Source of the DNA: Micavibrio aeruginosavorus
GTDB lineage: Bacteria; Pseudomonadota; Alphaproteobacteria; Micavibrionales; Micavibrionaceae
DNA: 64,000 nucleotides
NCBI GenBank assembly: GCA_016432265.1
Contig: CP066681.1
Location: 1,762,342 to 1,826,341, forward strand
Direction: 5' to 3'
Each line of letters opens with the position of its first letter. Position 1 is the stretch's first letter. The translations under genes and the position numbers were made by a program. The notes under the pieces are model-generated. The model worked only from the letters and a program-made list of their open reading frames with translations, did not search any database and was not told where the DNA came from. Shown here one piece after another: positions 47,549 to 56,635 of the stretch.

Positions 47549-47961
47549 CGACTTCGCAAAATCTCAGGAGCCTCGTCCGGCAAATTTTTATCTTCTGCGG
47601 GGTCGGCGCATTCAACACAGCGCTGTCGCTGATTGTTATACTACTGCTATCCGAAGGTTTGCATGCCAACTATGTCCTTGCCAACGTGATCGGTTATGGC
47701 TGTGGATTGGCTTCAGGGTTTGCCATGCACAAAAATCTTACATTTCAGGATCAACTCGAAGGTAGATCCGTCAATATGCAGACGCAAATGGCTGTTTTTC
47801 TTTTGGTTTTTGGCGTTGCCTACGCCATGCAACTGGGCTTGCTGGTCGTGTTGGTTGAAAAAATGCATCTGGCCAACCTGCCGTCGCAGATCCTGGCCTG
47901 GTTTATTTATGTCGCAGCCAGTTTTGCCGGACACAAATTCATGACATTCAGAAATCGCTAG
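47545..47961 (+). CDS. GtrA-family membrane protein
   Basis: The 138 aa product has four membrane segments (about residues 12-35, 41-60, 80-102, 110-130) and the GtrA pattern: FIFCGVGAFNTALSLIVILL, then NVIGYGCGLASGFAMHKNLT and the terminal SFAGHKFMTFRNR. GtrA proteins are thought to flip undecaprenyl-linked sugars, paired with GtrB. The start overlaps the methyltransferase stop (ATGA). Confidence 0.92.
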   Translation: MTTSQNLRSLVRQIFIFCGVGAFNTALSLIVILLLSEGLHANYVLANVIGYGCGLASGFAMHKNLTFQDQLEGRSVNMQTQMAVFLLVFGVAYAMQLGLLVVLVEKMHLANLPSQILAWFIYVAASFAGHKFMTFRNR

Positions 47962-47975
47962 AGAGGAAGTAAAAA

Positions 47976-48965
47976 ATGAAAAAAATTGTTGTTACAGGCG
48001 GGGCCGGATTTATAGGGTCGCATATCGTCGAAATGCTTCTGGAACGCTACCCGCAAGCGCAAGTCACAATCCTTGACAAGATGACCTATGCCACAAATAT
48101 CCGCAGCATCCTGCATCTGGCGTCGAACCCGCGGGTGCAACTGATCGTCGGCGACATATGCGAGATGTATACAAGCCAAAAAGCAGTAAAGGACGCCGAT
48201 CTAGTAATCCACGCCGCAGCAGAGAGTCACGTTGACAACTCGTTTGGCAATTCTCTGGAGTTCACACGTTCGAACACCTTGGGCACGCATACATTGATCG
48301 AGGCCTGCCGCGCTCTGAAAGTTCCGCGAATCATTCACGTCAGCACCGATGAAGTTTACGGCGAGATCATGAGCGGTTCAGTTGACGAAGAAGCGCCGCT
48401 CAAGCCAACTAATCCATATTCCGCTTCCAAGGCTGCCGCAGAAATGGTTGTTCAGGGATATCTTCAATCTTTCGATCTGCCGGCAGTGATCCTACGCGCC
48501 AATAACATCTTCGGCATTCGCCAATATCCTGAGAAAATCATTCCGCGTTTTATCACACTGCTGATGAAGGGGGAGAAGCTAACCCTGCACGGAAGCGGTA
48601 AAAACACCCGTCACTACCTGTCGGCCCATGACCTGATGAGAGCGTTGCTGATTCTGATTGAAAAAGGAAAAACAGGCGAATGTTATAACATCGGCACGAT
48701 TGAAGAATATCAGAACATTGAAATGGCGCAGATGATCTGCGCCCTCTTCGGCCTGTCGCCGCAAGAACACATTACGTTTGTTGAGGACCGTCCATTTAAC
48801 GATGCGCGCTACGCCGTTGACTGGAGCAAGATATCCACTCTGGGGTGGAAACCTCAATCCAGCATCAACGCGGAGCTCCCCGCCATCGCGCAGTGGTATG
48901 CCGATCATTTTGACCTTTACAACACCGGTCAGCCTGTAAGACGCCCCCTTGCCCGCGCTGCTTAA
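47976..48965 (+). CDS. RmlB-like NAD-dependent sugar-nucleotide dehydratase/epimerase
   Basis: The 329 aa product is an extended SDR close to dTDP-glucose 4,6-dehydratase: NAD loop VVTGGAGFIGSHIVEML, catalytic HVSTDEVYGEI with the TDE triad of dehydratases, YSASKAAAEM with the YxxxK pair, and LRANNIFGIRQYPEKIIPRF. The TDE signature supports 4,6-dehydratase rather than simple epimerase. It starts 14 bases after the GtrA gene. The sugar nucleotide cannot be named from the sequence. Confidence 0.87.
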   Translation: MKKIVVTGGAGFIGSHIVEMLLERYPQAQVTILDKMTYATNIRSILHLASNPRVQLIVGDICEMYTSQKAVKDADLVIHAAAESHVDNSFGNSLEFTRSNTLGTHTLIEACRALKVPRIIHVSTDEVYGEIMSGSVDEEAPLKPTNPYSASKAAAEMVVQGYLQSFDLPAVILRANNIFGIRQYPEKIIPRFITLLMKGEKLTLHGSGKNTRHYLSAHDLMRALLILIEKGKTGECYNIGTIEEYQNIEMAQMICALFGLSPQEHITFVEDRPFNDARYAVDWSKISTLGWKPQSSINAELPAIAQWYADHFDLYNTGQPVRRPLARAA

Positions 48966-48979
48966 GTCGGTTTTGTTCT

Positions 48980-49795
48980 ATGTCAATAGTGGTAACAGGA
49001 AAATCCAGCATGATCGGGCAGCAATTGCAAAGACATGCCGCGACGGGATCTTGGCTCTTTCTCAGCCATGAAGAAGCCCTGCAGGACGAATCCTGGCAAA
49101 ATGACTGTTCATGCCTGATCAATCTGGCATTCTCGCCTACGCTCCGTCTGGAGGGATACGATCCGAAAAACGACATAGACAACCATCTCGCTCACAGCAT
49201 AAGAGAAACCCACTCTCATTTTATTATGATGAGCTCACGTACGGTTTACGGCCCGGCCCCGGCCCCGGATTATAGGCTGACCGAAGATATTGCGCCTTCA
49301 CCACAAACCGCGTACGCCAAAAACAAGTTGCGCATCGAGCAAACTCTGGCGGATCATCTGGGGGGGGATCGGGTAACCGTCATTCGCGGCGCCAACGTTT
49401 TTGGGCACGAAACCGGGCGCCGGAGCTTCTTCGGCATGGCGCTTTCACGCCTGAAGGAAAAAGGCGAAATATATTTCGATATGAACCCGGATGTCAGGCG
49501 CGATTTCTTGGCTGTCTGGCATGTAGCGGACGCTCTTGTAACAATCGCCCAAGACCCCAAACCCGGCCTCTATAATCTGGGATCCGGATTCGCCACGCGC
49601 TGCGGCGATGTCGCAAACTGGATCATAGAAGGTTATGGCAGCGGCTCTATACAATCCGGCAGTCTTGAATACAAGGATGCCTTCTATATGGATATGAAAA
49701 AATCGCGCGCCGCATATAATATACCTGTCATAACGCCGGAGATTTTGAAAGCCGACTGCCTGAGTTGCGGAAAAGCGTTAAAGGATAGCCCATGA
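48980..49795 (+). CDS. NAD-dependent epimerase/reductase-like SDR
   Basis: The 271 aa product resembles an RmlD-type or epimerase SDR but is short and diverged: IVVTGKSSMIGQQLQRH replaces the usual GxxGxxG loop with a Lys/Ser variant, FIMMSSRTVYGPAPAPD carries the Ser/Thr region, and YAKNKLRIEQTL has the YxxxK pair. The C-terminus includes LYNLGSGFATRCGDVANWI. It starts 14 bases after the RmlB-like stop and overlaps the membrane-protein start by 4 bases. Substrate unknown. Confidence 0.8.
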   Translation: MSIVVTGKSSMIGQQLQRHAATGSWLFLSHEEALQDESWQNDCSCLINLAFSPTLRLEGYDPKNDIDNHLAHSIRETHSHFIMMSSRTVYGPAPAPDYRLTEDIAPSPQTAYAKNKLRIEQTLADHLGGDRVTVIRGANVFGHETGRRSFFGMALSRLKEKGEIYFDMNPDVRRDFLAVWHVADALVTIAQDPKPGLYNLGSGFATRCGDVANWIIEGYGSGSIQSGSLEYKDAFYMDMKKSRAAYNIPVITPEILKADCLSCGKALKDSP

Positions 49796-51360
49796 ATAAA
49801 ACTTTCTACCTCTCCTTGCCGGATAACCGGAAAGATATCGTCGAATTTTTCTTTTGGGTTGTCATCGCCTACGCTTTGTTCACATGGCTGTCGATCCAGT
49901 CCCATACGGCGATTACCGCCGATACAATGTGGCTCTGCGATGCGGCAGGGCGCTTGCTGTCTGGACAGAAGATGAGCGAAAGATTTTATGACCCAAACCC
50001 GCCGCTCAGCGTTCTCCTCTATATTCCTCCGGCTTTGGTTACAATGGCAGGGTGGCTGCCCGCATACACATCTGTATTTTACTATACCCTCTTTCTGGTA
50101 CTGCTATTTTCTTACCTAACCTTCTGCATACTCAAATCTGCTCCTGCCGTTGACACCACAGCCAGCATGACGGTCACCGGAGCTTTATTTGTTTCAGCAA
50201 CCGTCATGGCATCCCTCAGCTTTACCGAGCGCGACCAAATTCTCGGGGCGGCCCTTGTGCCTTTCGTGTTGAGCCAGATAGCTCTGACCCGTAATTGGCC
50301 CGCGCCGCGTTTTGCGTTGCACATGGCTTTGCTACTCGGCGCGGTTCTTATCCTGCTCAAGCCTCACCATGGCTTGGTGCCGACACTGATCCTGCTTCAT
50401 CGGCTGATTACGCAAAGACGTCTGAGCGTATGCAAGGATTCTGATTTTCTTTACCTGTCAGGCGCCGTTATCGCCTATATGGCTCTGCTGTTCGCGTTCT
50501 TCAAAGATTACCTAACTGTGATTTTTCCTGATGTATTGATCCTGTATTTCAGCACTCCTACATTAAATATATTTATCAAAGCCGCAGCCTATAGCATGGT
50601 GAGCATAACAGCGCTTTTGATTGCCGGCATATTCAATAACAGGAACGGACTTGTTTTTCTTTTCTTGCTTTTTTCGCTTGTCAGCATCGTGCCTTTTCTG
50701 GCGCAAATGCGTGGTTACCATTACCACCTTATGCCGGCCCTCATCTTCTTTTGGTGCGGGATCGCTCTCTTAGGCAAAGAGGCACTGCAAAAATTCATGT
50801 CCCCCCATTATGGGATGATAGTCATGACGGCAATCATGTCCATTTTGGCCTTCGCCCTCACACCAACAAGAATTTTCTTTCCAACGCACGAGGCTTACAG
50901 CGATTTGCCTATGACACGGTTTTTGAATGAACAATGCCCCAGCCCCTGCACATTCTTCGTCCTTAACGATCACATAGAAATCACACACCAGACAGCCCTT
51001 TATACAGGTCATAGCTGGGCATCTCGATTCCCTTCTTTCTGGTTCCTGGCAGGGCTGTATAACAATACTGATATCAGCCCTGCTGAATTCGAGGAAAAGC
51101 GGGAAAAATACGCCCGCTTCATCGCTGAGGACATATCACATTACAAACCCCGTGTTATCATGCTAGGGGAGTTCAAAATCAATGAAAAAACCACTTTTGA
51201 CTTTGTTGAGTTCGCAAGCGTAGATTCGAATTTCCGTAAAGAATGGTCGCGCTACGCGCAAGAGGACGATTTTAATATGGATCAACGGGTCTATTTTACG
51301 GGCACCAATCTGGCAAAACCCCGTCCTATGACTTATCAGGTGTTCATACGTAAAGAATAG
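49792..51360 (+). CDS. GT-C-like multispan membrane protein of glycan cluster
   Basis: The 522 aa product has about ten membrane segments from residue 18 to 380 (for example FFYTLFLVLLFSYLTF-like and LVFLFLLFSLVSIVPFLAQM), then a soluble C-terminal domain of about 130 residues. The first outer loop contains ITADTMWLCDAAGRLLSGQK and YDPNPPLS, the kind of acidic loop with a PPL motif seen in GT39-type (ArnT/PMT-like) enzymes. It overlaps the upstream SDR by 4 bases and ends the glycan block. GT-C transferase activity is a plausible inference, not shown. Confidence 0.72.
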   Translation: MNKTFYLSLPDNRKDIVEFFFWVVIAYALFTWLSIQSHTAITADTMWLCDAAGRLLSGQKMSERFYDPNPPLSVLLYIPPALVTMAGWLPAYTSVFYYTLFLVLLFSYLTFCILKSAPAVDTTASMTVTGALFVSATVMASLSFTERDQILGAALVPFVLSQIALTRNWPAPRFALHMALLLGAVLILLKPHHGLVPTLILLHRLITQRRLSVCKDSDFLYLSGAVIAYMALLFAFFKDYLTVIFPDVLILYFSTPTLNIFIKAAAYSMVSITALLIAGIFNNRNGLVFLFLLFSLVSIVPFLAQMRGYHYHLMPALIFFWCGIALLGKEALQKFMSPHYGMIVMTAIMSILAFALTPTRIFFPTHEAYSDLPMTRFLNEQCPSPCTFFVLNDHIEITHQTALYTGHSWASRFPSFWFLAGLYNNTDISPAEFEEKREKYARFIAEDISHYKPRVIMLGEFKINEKTTFDFVEFASVDSNFRKEWSRYAQEDDFNMDQRVYFTGTNLAKPRPMTYQVFIRKE

Positions 51361-51412
51361 GCCCGCTTTTGCCATAAAGACGATATCCTCCTCTATTTTT
51401 TAATTAACCGTC

Positions 51413-51421
51413 TGTTATAAT
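51413..51421 (+). promoter_or_regulatory. candidate extended -10 promoter
   Basis: TGTTATAAT (TGn followed by consensus TATAAT at 51416-51421) lies 80 bases before the DHH gene in an AT-rich gap. There is no good -35, but extended -10 elements do not need one. Confidence 0.5.
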
Positions 51422-51500
51422 TTACAGATATAGGATATTTATTCCGCCCCGCCTGTCTTTACTGTCAGGTTCTCTGCGTAAAATCCTTCAGGAGATATTC

Positions 51501-52469
51501 ATGACCACCGCTACAAAACTAATGCCTGAACCCAACACTAAATACCGACTGATCACACGCAGCGATATGGACGGGTTGGTCTGCGGCTTGATCCTGAAAG
51601 AGCTTGATCTTATTGACGAGATCGAATTCGCCCACCCCAAGGATATGCAGGATGGCAAAATTCCCGTTTCAAAGAGGGATATCACGACGAACCTCCCTTA
51701 TGTCGACGGTGTTTATATGTGCTTTGACCACCATGCCAGTGAAATTGAGCGCGTCAATGAGCAAAAAGACAATTACATCATGGATGCGTACGCCCCTTCC
51801 GCAGCGCGGGTTCTTTTCAACTATTTCGGTGGACATGAAAATCCAAGACTGGCGCATATAAATGAATCCATGATGAAAGCCGTTGACAAAGCCGACTCAG
51901 CCTCATTCACACGCGAAGACATTCTTGACCCGCAAGGATGGGAACTTCTCAGCTTCCTTATGGACTCACGCACAGGATTGGGCCGCTTCCGCGACTTTAC
52001 GATTTCCAACTATCAGCTGATGATGAAACTCATCGACTATTGTCGCGAATGCCATACCATCGATGAAATCCTCAACCTGCCCGATGTAAAGGAGCGCGTG
52101 GATCTTTACCACGCACAGGCCTTGAAAGCCCGTCAACAGATCGAGCGCTGCGCGACAGTTCATAAAAACCTTGTCGTGCTTGACCTGCGCGACGAAGATC
52201 AAATCTGGGCCGCCAATCGTTTTATCATTTACGCTCTCTTCCCCAGTTGCAATATCTCTATCCATGTCTTGTGGGGCAAAGGCCAGCAAAACACCGTTCT
52301 GGCCACCGGAAAGTCTATTCTCAATCGCACCAGCCGCACCAACGTAGGTACCTTGATGCTGAAATATGGCGGCGGCGGGCATGAGGCTGCCGGCACATGC
52401 CAGATCAACAACGATCTTGCAGACAAAGTTCTCGAAGAATTGATCATCCAGATTAATAAAGACGGTTGA
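51501..52469 (+). CDS. DHH-family phosphoesterase
   Basis: The 322 aa product has a DHH domain (ITRSDMDGLVCGLILKE; CFDHHASEIERV) and a DHHA1 domain (MLKYGGGGHEAAGTCQINND). Family members are RecJ, pyrophosphatases, oligoribonucleases and cyclic-dinucleotide phosphodiesterases; which activity applies is not visible. A strong AGGAG site precedes the first ATG. Its TGA shares one base with the ATG of the photolyase gene (TGATG), so the two are coupled, perhaps hinting at a link with nucleic-acid turnover or repair. Confidence 0.88.
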   Translation: MTTATKLMPEPNTKYRLITRSDMDGLVCGLILKELDLIDEIEFAHPKDMQDGKIPVSKRDITTNLPYVDGVYMCFDHHASEIERVNEQKDNYIMDAYAPSAARVLFNYFGGHENPRLAHINESMMKAVDKADSASFTREDILDPQGWELLSFLMDSRTGLGRFRDFTISNYQLMMKLIDYCRECHTIDEILNLPDVKERVDLYHAQALKARQQIERCATVHKNLVVLDLRDEDQIWAANRFIIYALFPSCNISIHVLWGKGQQNTVLATGKSILNRTSRTNVGTLMLKYGGGGHEAAGTCQINNDLADKVLEELIIQINKDG

Positions 52470-53917
52470 TGCCTGCAGAAAACCCGATCATCGTCTGGTT
52501 TCGTCAGGACTTGCGCCTGGCTGACAATCCGGCTTTGCTTGAGGCTGCGCAAAAAAATCACCCTATCATACCGGTTTACGTACTGGATGACATCAACGCC
52601 GGCGCATGGAAAATGGGTCGAGCCAGTTGCTGGTGGCTTCATCACTCGTTGCATGCTTTACAGGAAAGCCTATCCAAACGTCTGGTTTTGATCAAAGGCG
52701 ATGCCAGCGAAGTCATTCCCTATCTGGCACATGATACAAAGGCAGCCGCCGTTTACTGGAATCGCTGCTATGAACCCTGGAGGATCGATCGCGATACGAG
52801 AATAAAATCGACGCTTGAGGCAGAAGGGATTGAGGTCAAGAACTTTAACGCCTCCTTGCTGTTCGAGCCCTGGGAGATCAGGAAAACTGACGGCGCTCCA
52901 TACCGCGCTTTTACCCCCTTCTTTCGCCGCGGCTGTCTGGGCACGGGCGAACCTGATGTCGCTTGCCCGGCGCCTTCAACCGTCAATCTGGCTTCGAACC
53001 CTGAATACGGCGTTTCTTTAGAAAATTTAAATTTGCTTCCTCAAAAGCCCATGCCGCGCTGGGACACGAAAATGGAATCATATTGGGAAATCGGCGAAGC
53101 TGGAGCCCAGAAGAAGCTGAAAGACTTCCTGAAGACCGCTTTAAGAAATTACAGGGAGGGGCGCAATATCCCCTCCCAAAACAACGTATCGCGTTTATCC
53201 CCCCATTTACATTTTGGCGAAATATCACCGCGCAGCGTATGGCACGCTATCAAGCGATGCATGATCACCGAAGGACTGGAAACGGATGGCGATCACTTCC
53301 TCAACGAACTGGGTTGGCGCGAATTTTCCTATAACCTTCTTTATTATAACCGCAATCTGCCCCTGCACCCGCTGCAGGAACGCTTCCAATACTTCCCCTG
53401 GGAAAGGGATGATGAGTCCCTACAGGCATGGCAGCGCGGAAAGACCGGATATCCAATCGTCGACGCCGGCATGCGCGAGTTGTGGGAAACGGGTTATATG
53501 CATAACCGTGTACGGATGATCGTCGGATCGTTTCTGGTCAAGGACTTGCTCATACCCTGGCAACAAGGAGAGGAATGGTTCTGGGACTGCCTGGTAGACG
53601 CCGATCTGGCTAATAACGCCGCCAGTTGGCAGTGGATTGCCGGATGCGGTGCAGACGCCGCACCCTATTTCCGCATCTTCAACCCGGTGGGACAAGGCGA
53701 GAAATTCGACCCGAACGGCACATATGTTCGCCGCTGGTGCCCTGAGCTATCAAAATTGCCAGATGAATGGATTCACCGCCCGTGGGAAGCTCCGCCGCTT
53801 CTGCTCAGGGAGTGTGGTATTTCCCTGGGCTGTGACTATCCCTACCCCATCGTTGATCACAAGAAAGCCCGCGTTAAGGCGCTGACGGCTTTTCAGGCAA
53901 TCAGAGGAATGTCTTGA
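52469..53917 (+). CDS. phr: deoxyribodipyrimidine photolyase
   Basis: The 482 aa product is a class I-type photolyase or cryptochrome: PIIVWFRQDLRLADNPALLE opens the antenna-chromophore domain, and the FAD domain has LSPHLHFGEISPRSVWHAI, the typical WREFSYNLLYY, GYPIVDAGMRELWETGYMHN and NNAASWQWIAGCGADAAPYF. ATG at 52469 overlaps the previous stop by one base; a TTG just before it is rejected. Photolyases repair UV dimers with blue light; an SDR and an NTF2-like gene, common partners in light-stress clusters, lie downstream. Confidence 0.95.
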   Translation: MPAENPIIVWFRQDLRLADNPALLEAAQKNHPIIPVYVLDDINAGAWKMGRASCWWLHHSLHALQESLSKRLVLIKGDASEVIPYLAHDTKAAAVYWNRCYEPWRIDRDTRIKSTLEAEGIEVKNFNASLLFEPWEIRKTDGAPYRAFTPFFRRGCLGTGEPDVACPAPSTVNLASNPEYGVSLENLNLLPQKPMPRWDTKMESYWEIGEAGAQKKLKDFLKTALRNYREGRNIPSQNNVSRLSPHLHFGEISPRSVWHAIKRCMITEGLETDGDHFLNELGWREFSYNLLYYNRNLPLHPLQERFQYFPWERDDESLQAWQRGKTGYPIVDAGMRELWETGYMHNRVRMIVGSFLVKDLLIPWQQGEEWFWDCLVDADLANNAASWQWIAGCGADAAPYFRIFNPVGQGEKFDPNGTYVRRWCPELSKLPDEWIHRPWEAPPLLLRECGISLGCDYPYPIVDHKKARVKALTAFQAIRGMS

Positions 53918-53970
53918 TTCTTGTCACCCCTTAAAATGCTGACTAATATCCGGTAAAAGGAGAGGTTCAC

Positions 53971-54870
53971 GTGGCTACATTTCCAACCCTGAATATTGGC
54001 GATACCATCGGTATCATGGCCCCATCCAACCGCACAGACCGCACTAAGGTTGATGATGCCGTCAAGGTCTTGCAATCCATGGGATACAAGGTCAAGGTTC
54101 ACCCGCAAACCCATATGCAGTTTTACTCCTCTGCGGGGACGGCCAAAGACAAAGTCGATGCCTTCCATGAATTATGGGCCGACCCCGACGTGAAAGCAAT
54201 TATGGGCGCCCGTGGCGGCAACCAATCGGGAGAAATGCTCACGGATATAAACTACAAAAAAATCGCCGCTCAACCCAAAATCCTGATCGGCTTCAGCGAT
54301 GTGACGTCCCTCTTATTAGCCGTCAACAAGCATGCGGATATCATTACATTCCACGGCCCATTGCTAAACAGCATCCTGACCATGGATCAAGGACAGCTCA
54401 CACAATGCTTTCGCCTGCTATCCGGACACCAGAAAATCATAGACCTATCAGGATCGCAGGAGATTCGTGGCGGGCAGGTGCAAGGACGCCTGATTGGTGG
54501 CAATCTGAGCGTTCTGTGCAGCCTGATGGGGACTCCCTACCAACCAGATTTTGACGGCGCTTTGTTATTCCTTGAAGATATCGGCGACGAATTATCGCGT
54601 ATCAATCGATTTTTCCTGCAATTAAAACTGGCTGGCGTCTTTAATAAAATCAGCGGACTGATCGTTGGAGACTTTTCTCACATGACCGATACAGGTCGAG
54701 TTCTGTTCGAACGTCCGGTCAAGGACATCATTGCGCATCATACACACGGAACGCCTTTCCCGATCGTCACGGATGCCCCTTTCGGTCACAACGACGAACT
54801 GATTACTTTACCCGTCGGAGCGCAAGCCACGCTAACCACTTCGCAGAACTCCAAGCTTACACTCTCCTGA
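53971..54870 (+). CDS. LD-carboxypeptidase (S66 family)
   Basis: The 299 aa product begins with a GTG preceded by a purine-rich site. LNIGDTIGIMAPSNRTDR, IMGARGGNQSGEMLTDI and LIGFSDVTSLLLAVNKHAD are the S66 pattern, the last carrying the nucleophile Ser; FLEDIGDELSRINRFF contributes the Glu and DAPFGHNDELITLPVG the His. These enzymes cleave L,D-bonds of murein tetrapeptides during recycling. There is no signal peptide, as expected for the cytoplasmic enzyme. It converges on the NTF2-like gene with a 14-base overlap. Confidence 0.92.
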   Translation: MATFPTLNIGDTIGIMAPSNRTDRTKVDDAVKVLQSMGYKVKVHPQTHMQFYSSAGTAKDKVDAFHELWADPDVKAIMGARGGNQSGEMLTDINYKKIAAQPKILIGFSDVTSLLLAVNKHADIITFHGPLLNSILTMDQGQLTQCFRLLSGHQKIIDLSGSQEIRGGQVQGRLIGGNLSVLCSLMGTPYQPDFDGALLFLEDIGDELSRINRFFLQLKLAGVFNKISGLIVGDFSHMTDTGRVLFERPVKDIIAHHTHGTPFPIVTDAPFGHNDELITLPVGAQATLTTSQNSKLTLS

Positions 54871-55324
54871 TTTTTTGCAAAAAGCGCTGACAGAAGCCCG
54901 GAGTCGCTTCCGGTCTGGCTTGGTAGCCCAGATAATCGGTCTGGGCCATGATGTATCCGTCATGGGAAAACATCACTTCGCTTATACCCTGATCAATAAA
55001 GTCCACGCCTTGCCTTTGTCCTGTATAGCTCCAACACAGGTATGCCACAGGATGTTCCCGCCCCCAGCAAAAGTCCTTCACTTTGAATCTTGGAACCGAC
55101 ACAGCCGCAAGCCTTTTCTCATAAATCATGATAACTTCGTCAACCCCCCGCACCTCATGTAAAGGATCTCTAAAGAACATGCCGGGAGTCGCCAGTTTAT
55201 GCAGAAGCGGCAATGAGCGAGAACTCATCTTCTCCAGAAACTGAATGTAATCCTCAAGCGGCTTTTGCAGCGCCATTGCCGGATTGATCGGTGGGCGGAA
55301 CGCCCCCTCCCCTGTCGGAATCAT
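54857..55324 (-). CDS. NTF2/SnoaL-like protein
   Basis: The 155 aa product has a nuclear-transport-factor-2-like cone fold: FLEKMSSRSLPLLHKLATPG helix, FFRDPLHEVRGVDEVIMIYE, and VKDFCWGREHPVAYLCWSYT strands. The start at 55324 has a GGAG site and overlaps the SDR end by 71 bases; an internal ATG at 55276 would cut this to 23. NTF2-like proteins with SDR and photolyase neighbours occur in light-stress clusters. Function of this member is not known. Confidence 0.8.
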   Translation of the reverse strand: MIPTGEGAFRPPINPAMALQKPLEDYIQFLEKMSSRSLPLLHKLATPGMFFRDPLHEVRGVDEVIMIYEKRLAAVSVPRFKVKDFCWGREHPVAYLCWSYTGQRQGVDFIDQGISEVMFSHDGYIMAQTDYLGYQARPEATPGFCQRFLQKIRRV

Positions 55325-56108
55325 TCTTCATGCTCCATTGCTTTTCCTTGATCTTGCCTATAGCCCCTATATAAAGGCGATCGGGTAACAACCCGACAAG
55401 TTTTGTCAGCACGCTAAACGCCCAGGGGAAAGATATTTCAAAAAATCCTCCGTTCAAGCCGCGCACCAGATCCTCCGCCGCCTTATCGACATCCATCAGC
55501 ATAGGCATATAAAAATCGTTTATGTCAGTCATCGGCGTCTTGATAAAACCAGGGTTAACCACCTGAATTTTAATCTTGCTACCGCGCAATTCTATTGCCA
55601 GCGCCTCCGCAAGATTGATCAAGGCTGCCTTGCTCGACCCATATGACAATGATCGCGGCAATCCCCGATAACCGGCAATACTGGCAACGATAGCTATATG
55701 CCCCTTACCTCTCCCCTTGAACAGCTTCAATACGGGTTCCAGACAGTTCGCCGTGCCCAACACATTCGTCTCATGCTGCTTTCGCAAATGATCTGCCGTG
55801 AACGTGTCAGCCGTATCGGGCAAGTAGACACCAGCATTCAAAAGGGCCAGATCAATAGGGCCTAGCTCCGCTTCAATCCGGGCTACGATTTCCTGCATCT
55901 GGAGGGAGTCCGTCACATCCCCTGGGTAATTGACGATCTTCCCGCCTCCGCCAAAAATTTCCACATGGTGAACCAGCACCTCAATCTTATCGGACGAGCG
56001 GGCTGTGGCGGCTACAATCCAACCTTCCTTAATCAGGCGCAAGGCCGTAGCCGCCCCAAGACCTGAGGAAGCTCCTGTTATCCAAGCGATTTTCTGCTGT
56101 TTAACCAT
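55254..56108 (-). CDS. short-chain dehydrogenase/reductase
   Basis: Classical SDR: cofactor loop WITGASSGLGAATALRLIKE, LLNAGVYLPDTAD (NAG), SIAGYRGLPRSLSYGSSKAA (catalytic Ser and YxxxK). The region VNPGFIKTPMTDIND is typical. The C-terminal 80 residues include a membrane-tending stretch, FPWAFSVLTKLVGLLPDRLY. The group matches SDRs that accompany photolyase and NTF2-like genes in photo-oxidative stress regulons of Alphaproteobacteria; substrate unknown. Confidence 0.9.
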   Translation of the reverse strand: MVKQQKIAWITGASSGLGAATALRLIKEGWIVAATARSSDKIEVLVHHVEIFGGGGKIVNYPGDVTDSLQMQEIVARIEAELGPIDLALLNAGVYLPDTADTFTADHLRKQHETNVLGTANCLEPVLKLFKGRGKGHIAIVASIAGYRGLPRSLSYGSSKAALINLAEALAIELRGSKIKIQVVNPGFIKTPMTDINDFYMPMLMDVDKAAEDLVRGLNGGFFEISFPWAFSVLTKLVGLLPDRLYIGAIGKIKEKQWSMKNDSDRGGGVPPTDQSGNGAAKAA

Positions 56109-56192
56109 AGCTTTCGTCTTTCAGTTTAAGACTATTTTAACCATATACCGAAGAAAATAGAACAATAACCGTAAGTATGGAGTGGGTGGAAC

Positions 56193-56573
56193 ATGGCGAT
56201 GAGAGGGTTGAACCATCCCGGAGTGGAGATGGTAGAGCATTTACGTGACACCGGGGCAGATCACGAAGCCATCAAGGCTCTCCTCAGCCGTAACCACAAG
56301 AATCTCAACAAGAAACTTTCCAAGTTGCAACCCGAAGACCGGACACCCGGCCATATATTCGAGCTTCATACCCTTGAAATAGCCCTTGCCTATAATGAAG
56401 TCCACGATCTGGGATGCTCCCACCAGCTTAGGAAACTTGACCTCGCACACCGCGGATGTTCGGACAAGGGGGAACCTCTGGCTTCTACCTTCCATAAGCG
56501 CGCCCGGCAAACGGCCCTGACATCGCAAGAGTGCGGGCTGGTCGCCACAGGCGTCAAAACCCACTTCCACTGA
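56193..56573 (+). CDS. small protein of unknown family, tandem paralogue 1
   Basis: The 126 aa product is preceded by a GGAG-type site. Its N-terminal 70 residues, beginning RGLNHPGVEMVEHLRDTGAD, match the neighbouring 122 aa protein: HPGxxMxExxRxxG, then a helical stretch, then ELHTLEIALAYNEV. The remainder has several Cys and His (LGCSHQLRKL, AHRGCSDKG, TSQECGLV) and might bind metal. No family is recognised and no membrane segment is present. Confidence 0.7.
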   Translation: MAMRGLNHPGVEMVEHLRDTGADHEAIKALLSRNHKNLNKKLSKLQPEDRTPGHIFELHTLEIALAYNEVHDLGCSHQLRKLDLAHRGCSDKGEPLASTFHKRARQTALTSQECGLVATGVKTHFH

Positions 56574-56635
56574 TTGCCGCAGTTCATGACTTATTAAGTA
56601 AACCGTGATAGGCTCCGCAGCAGGAGATTATGACT

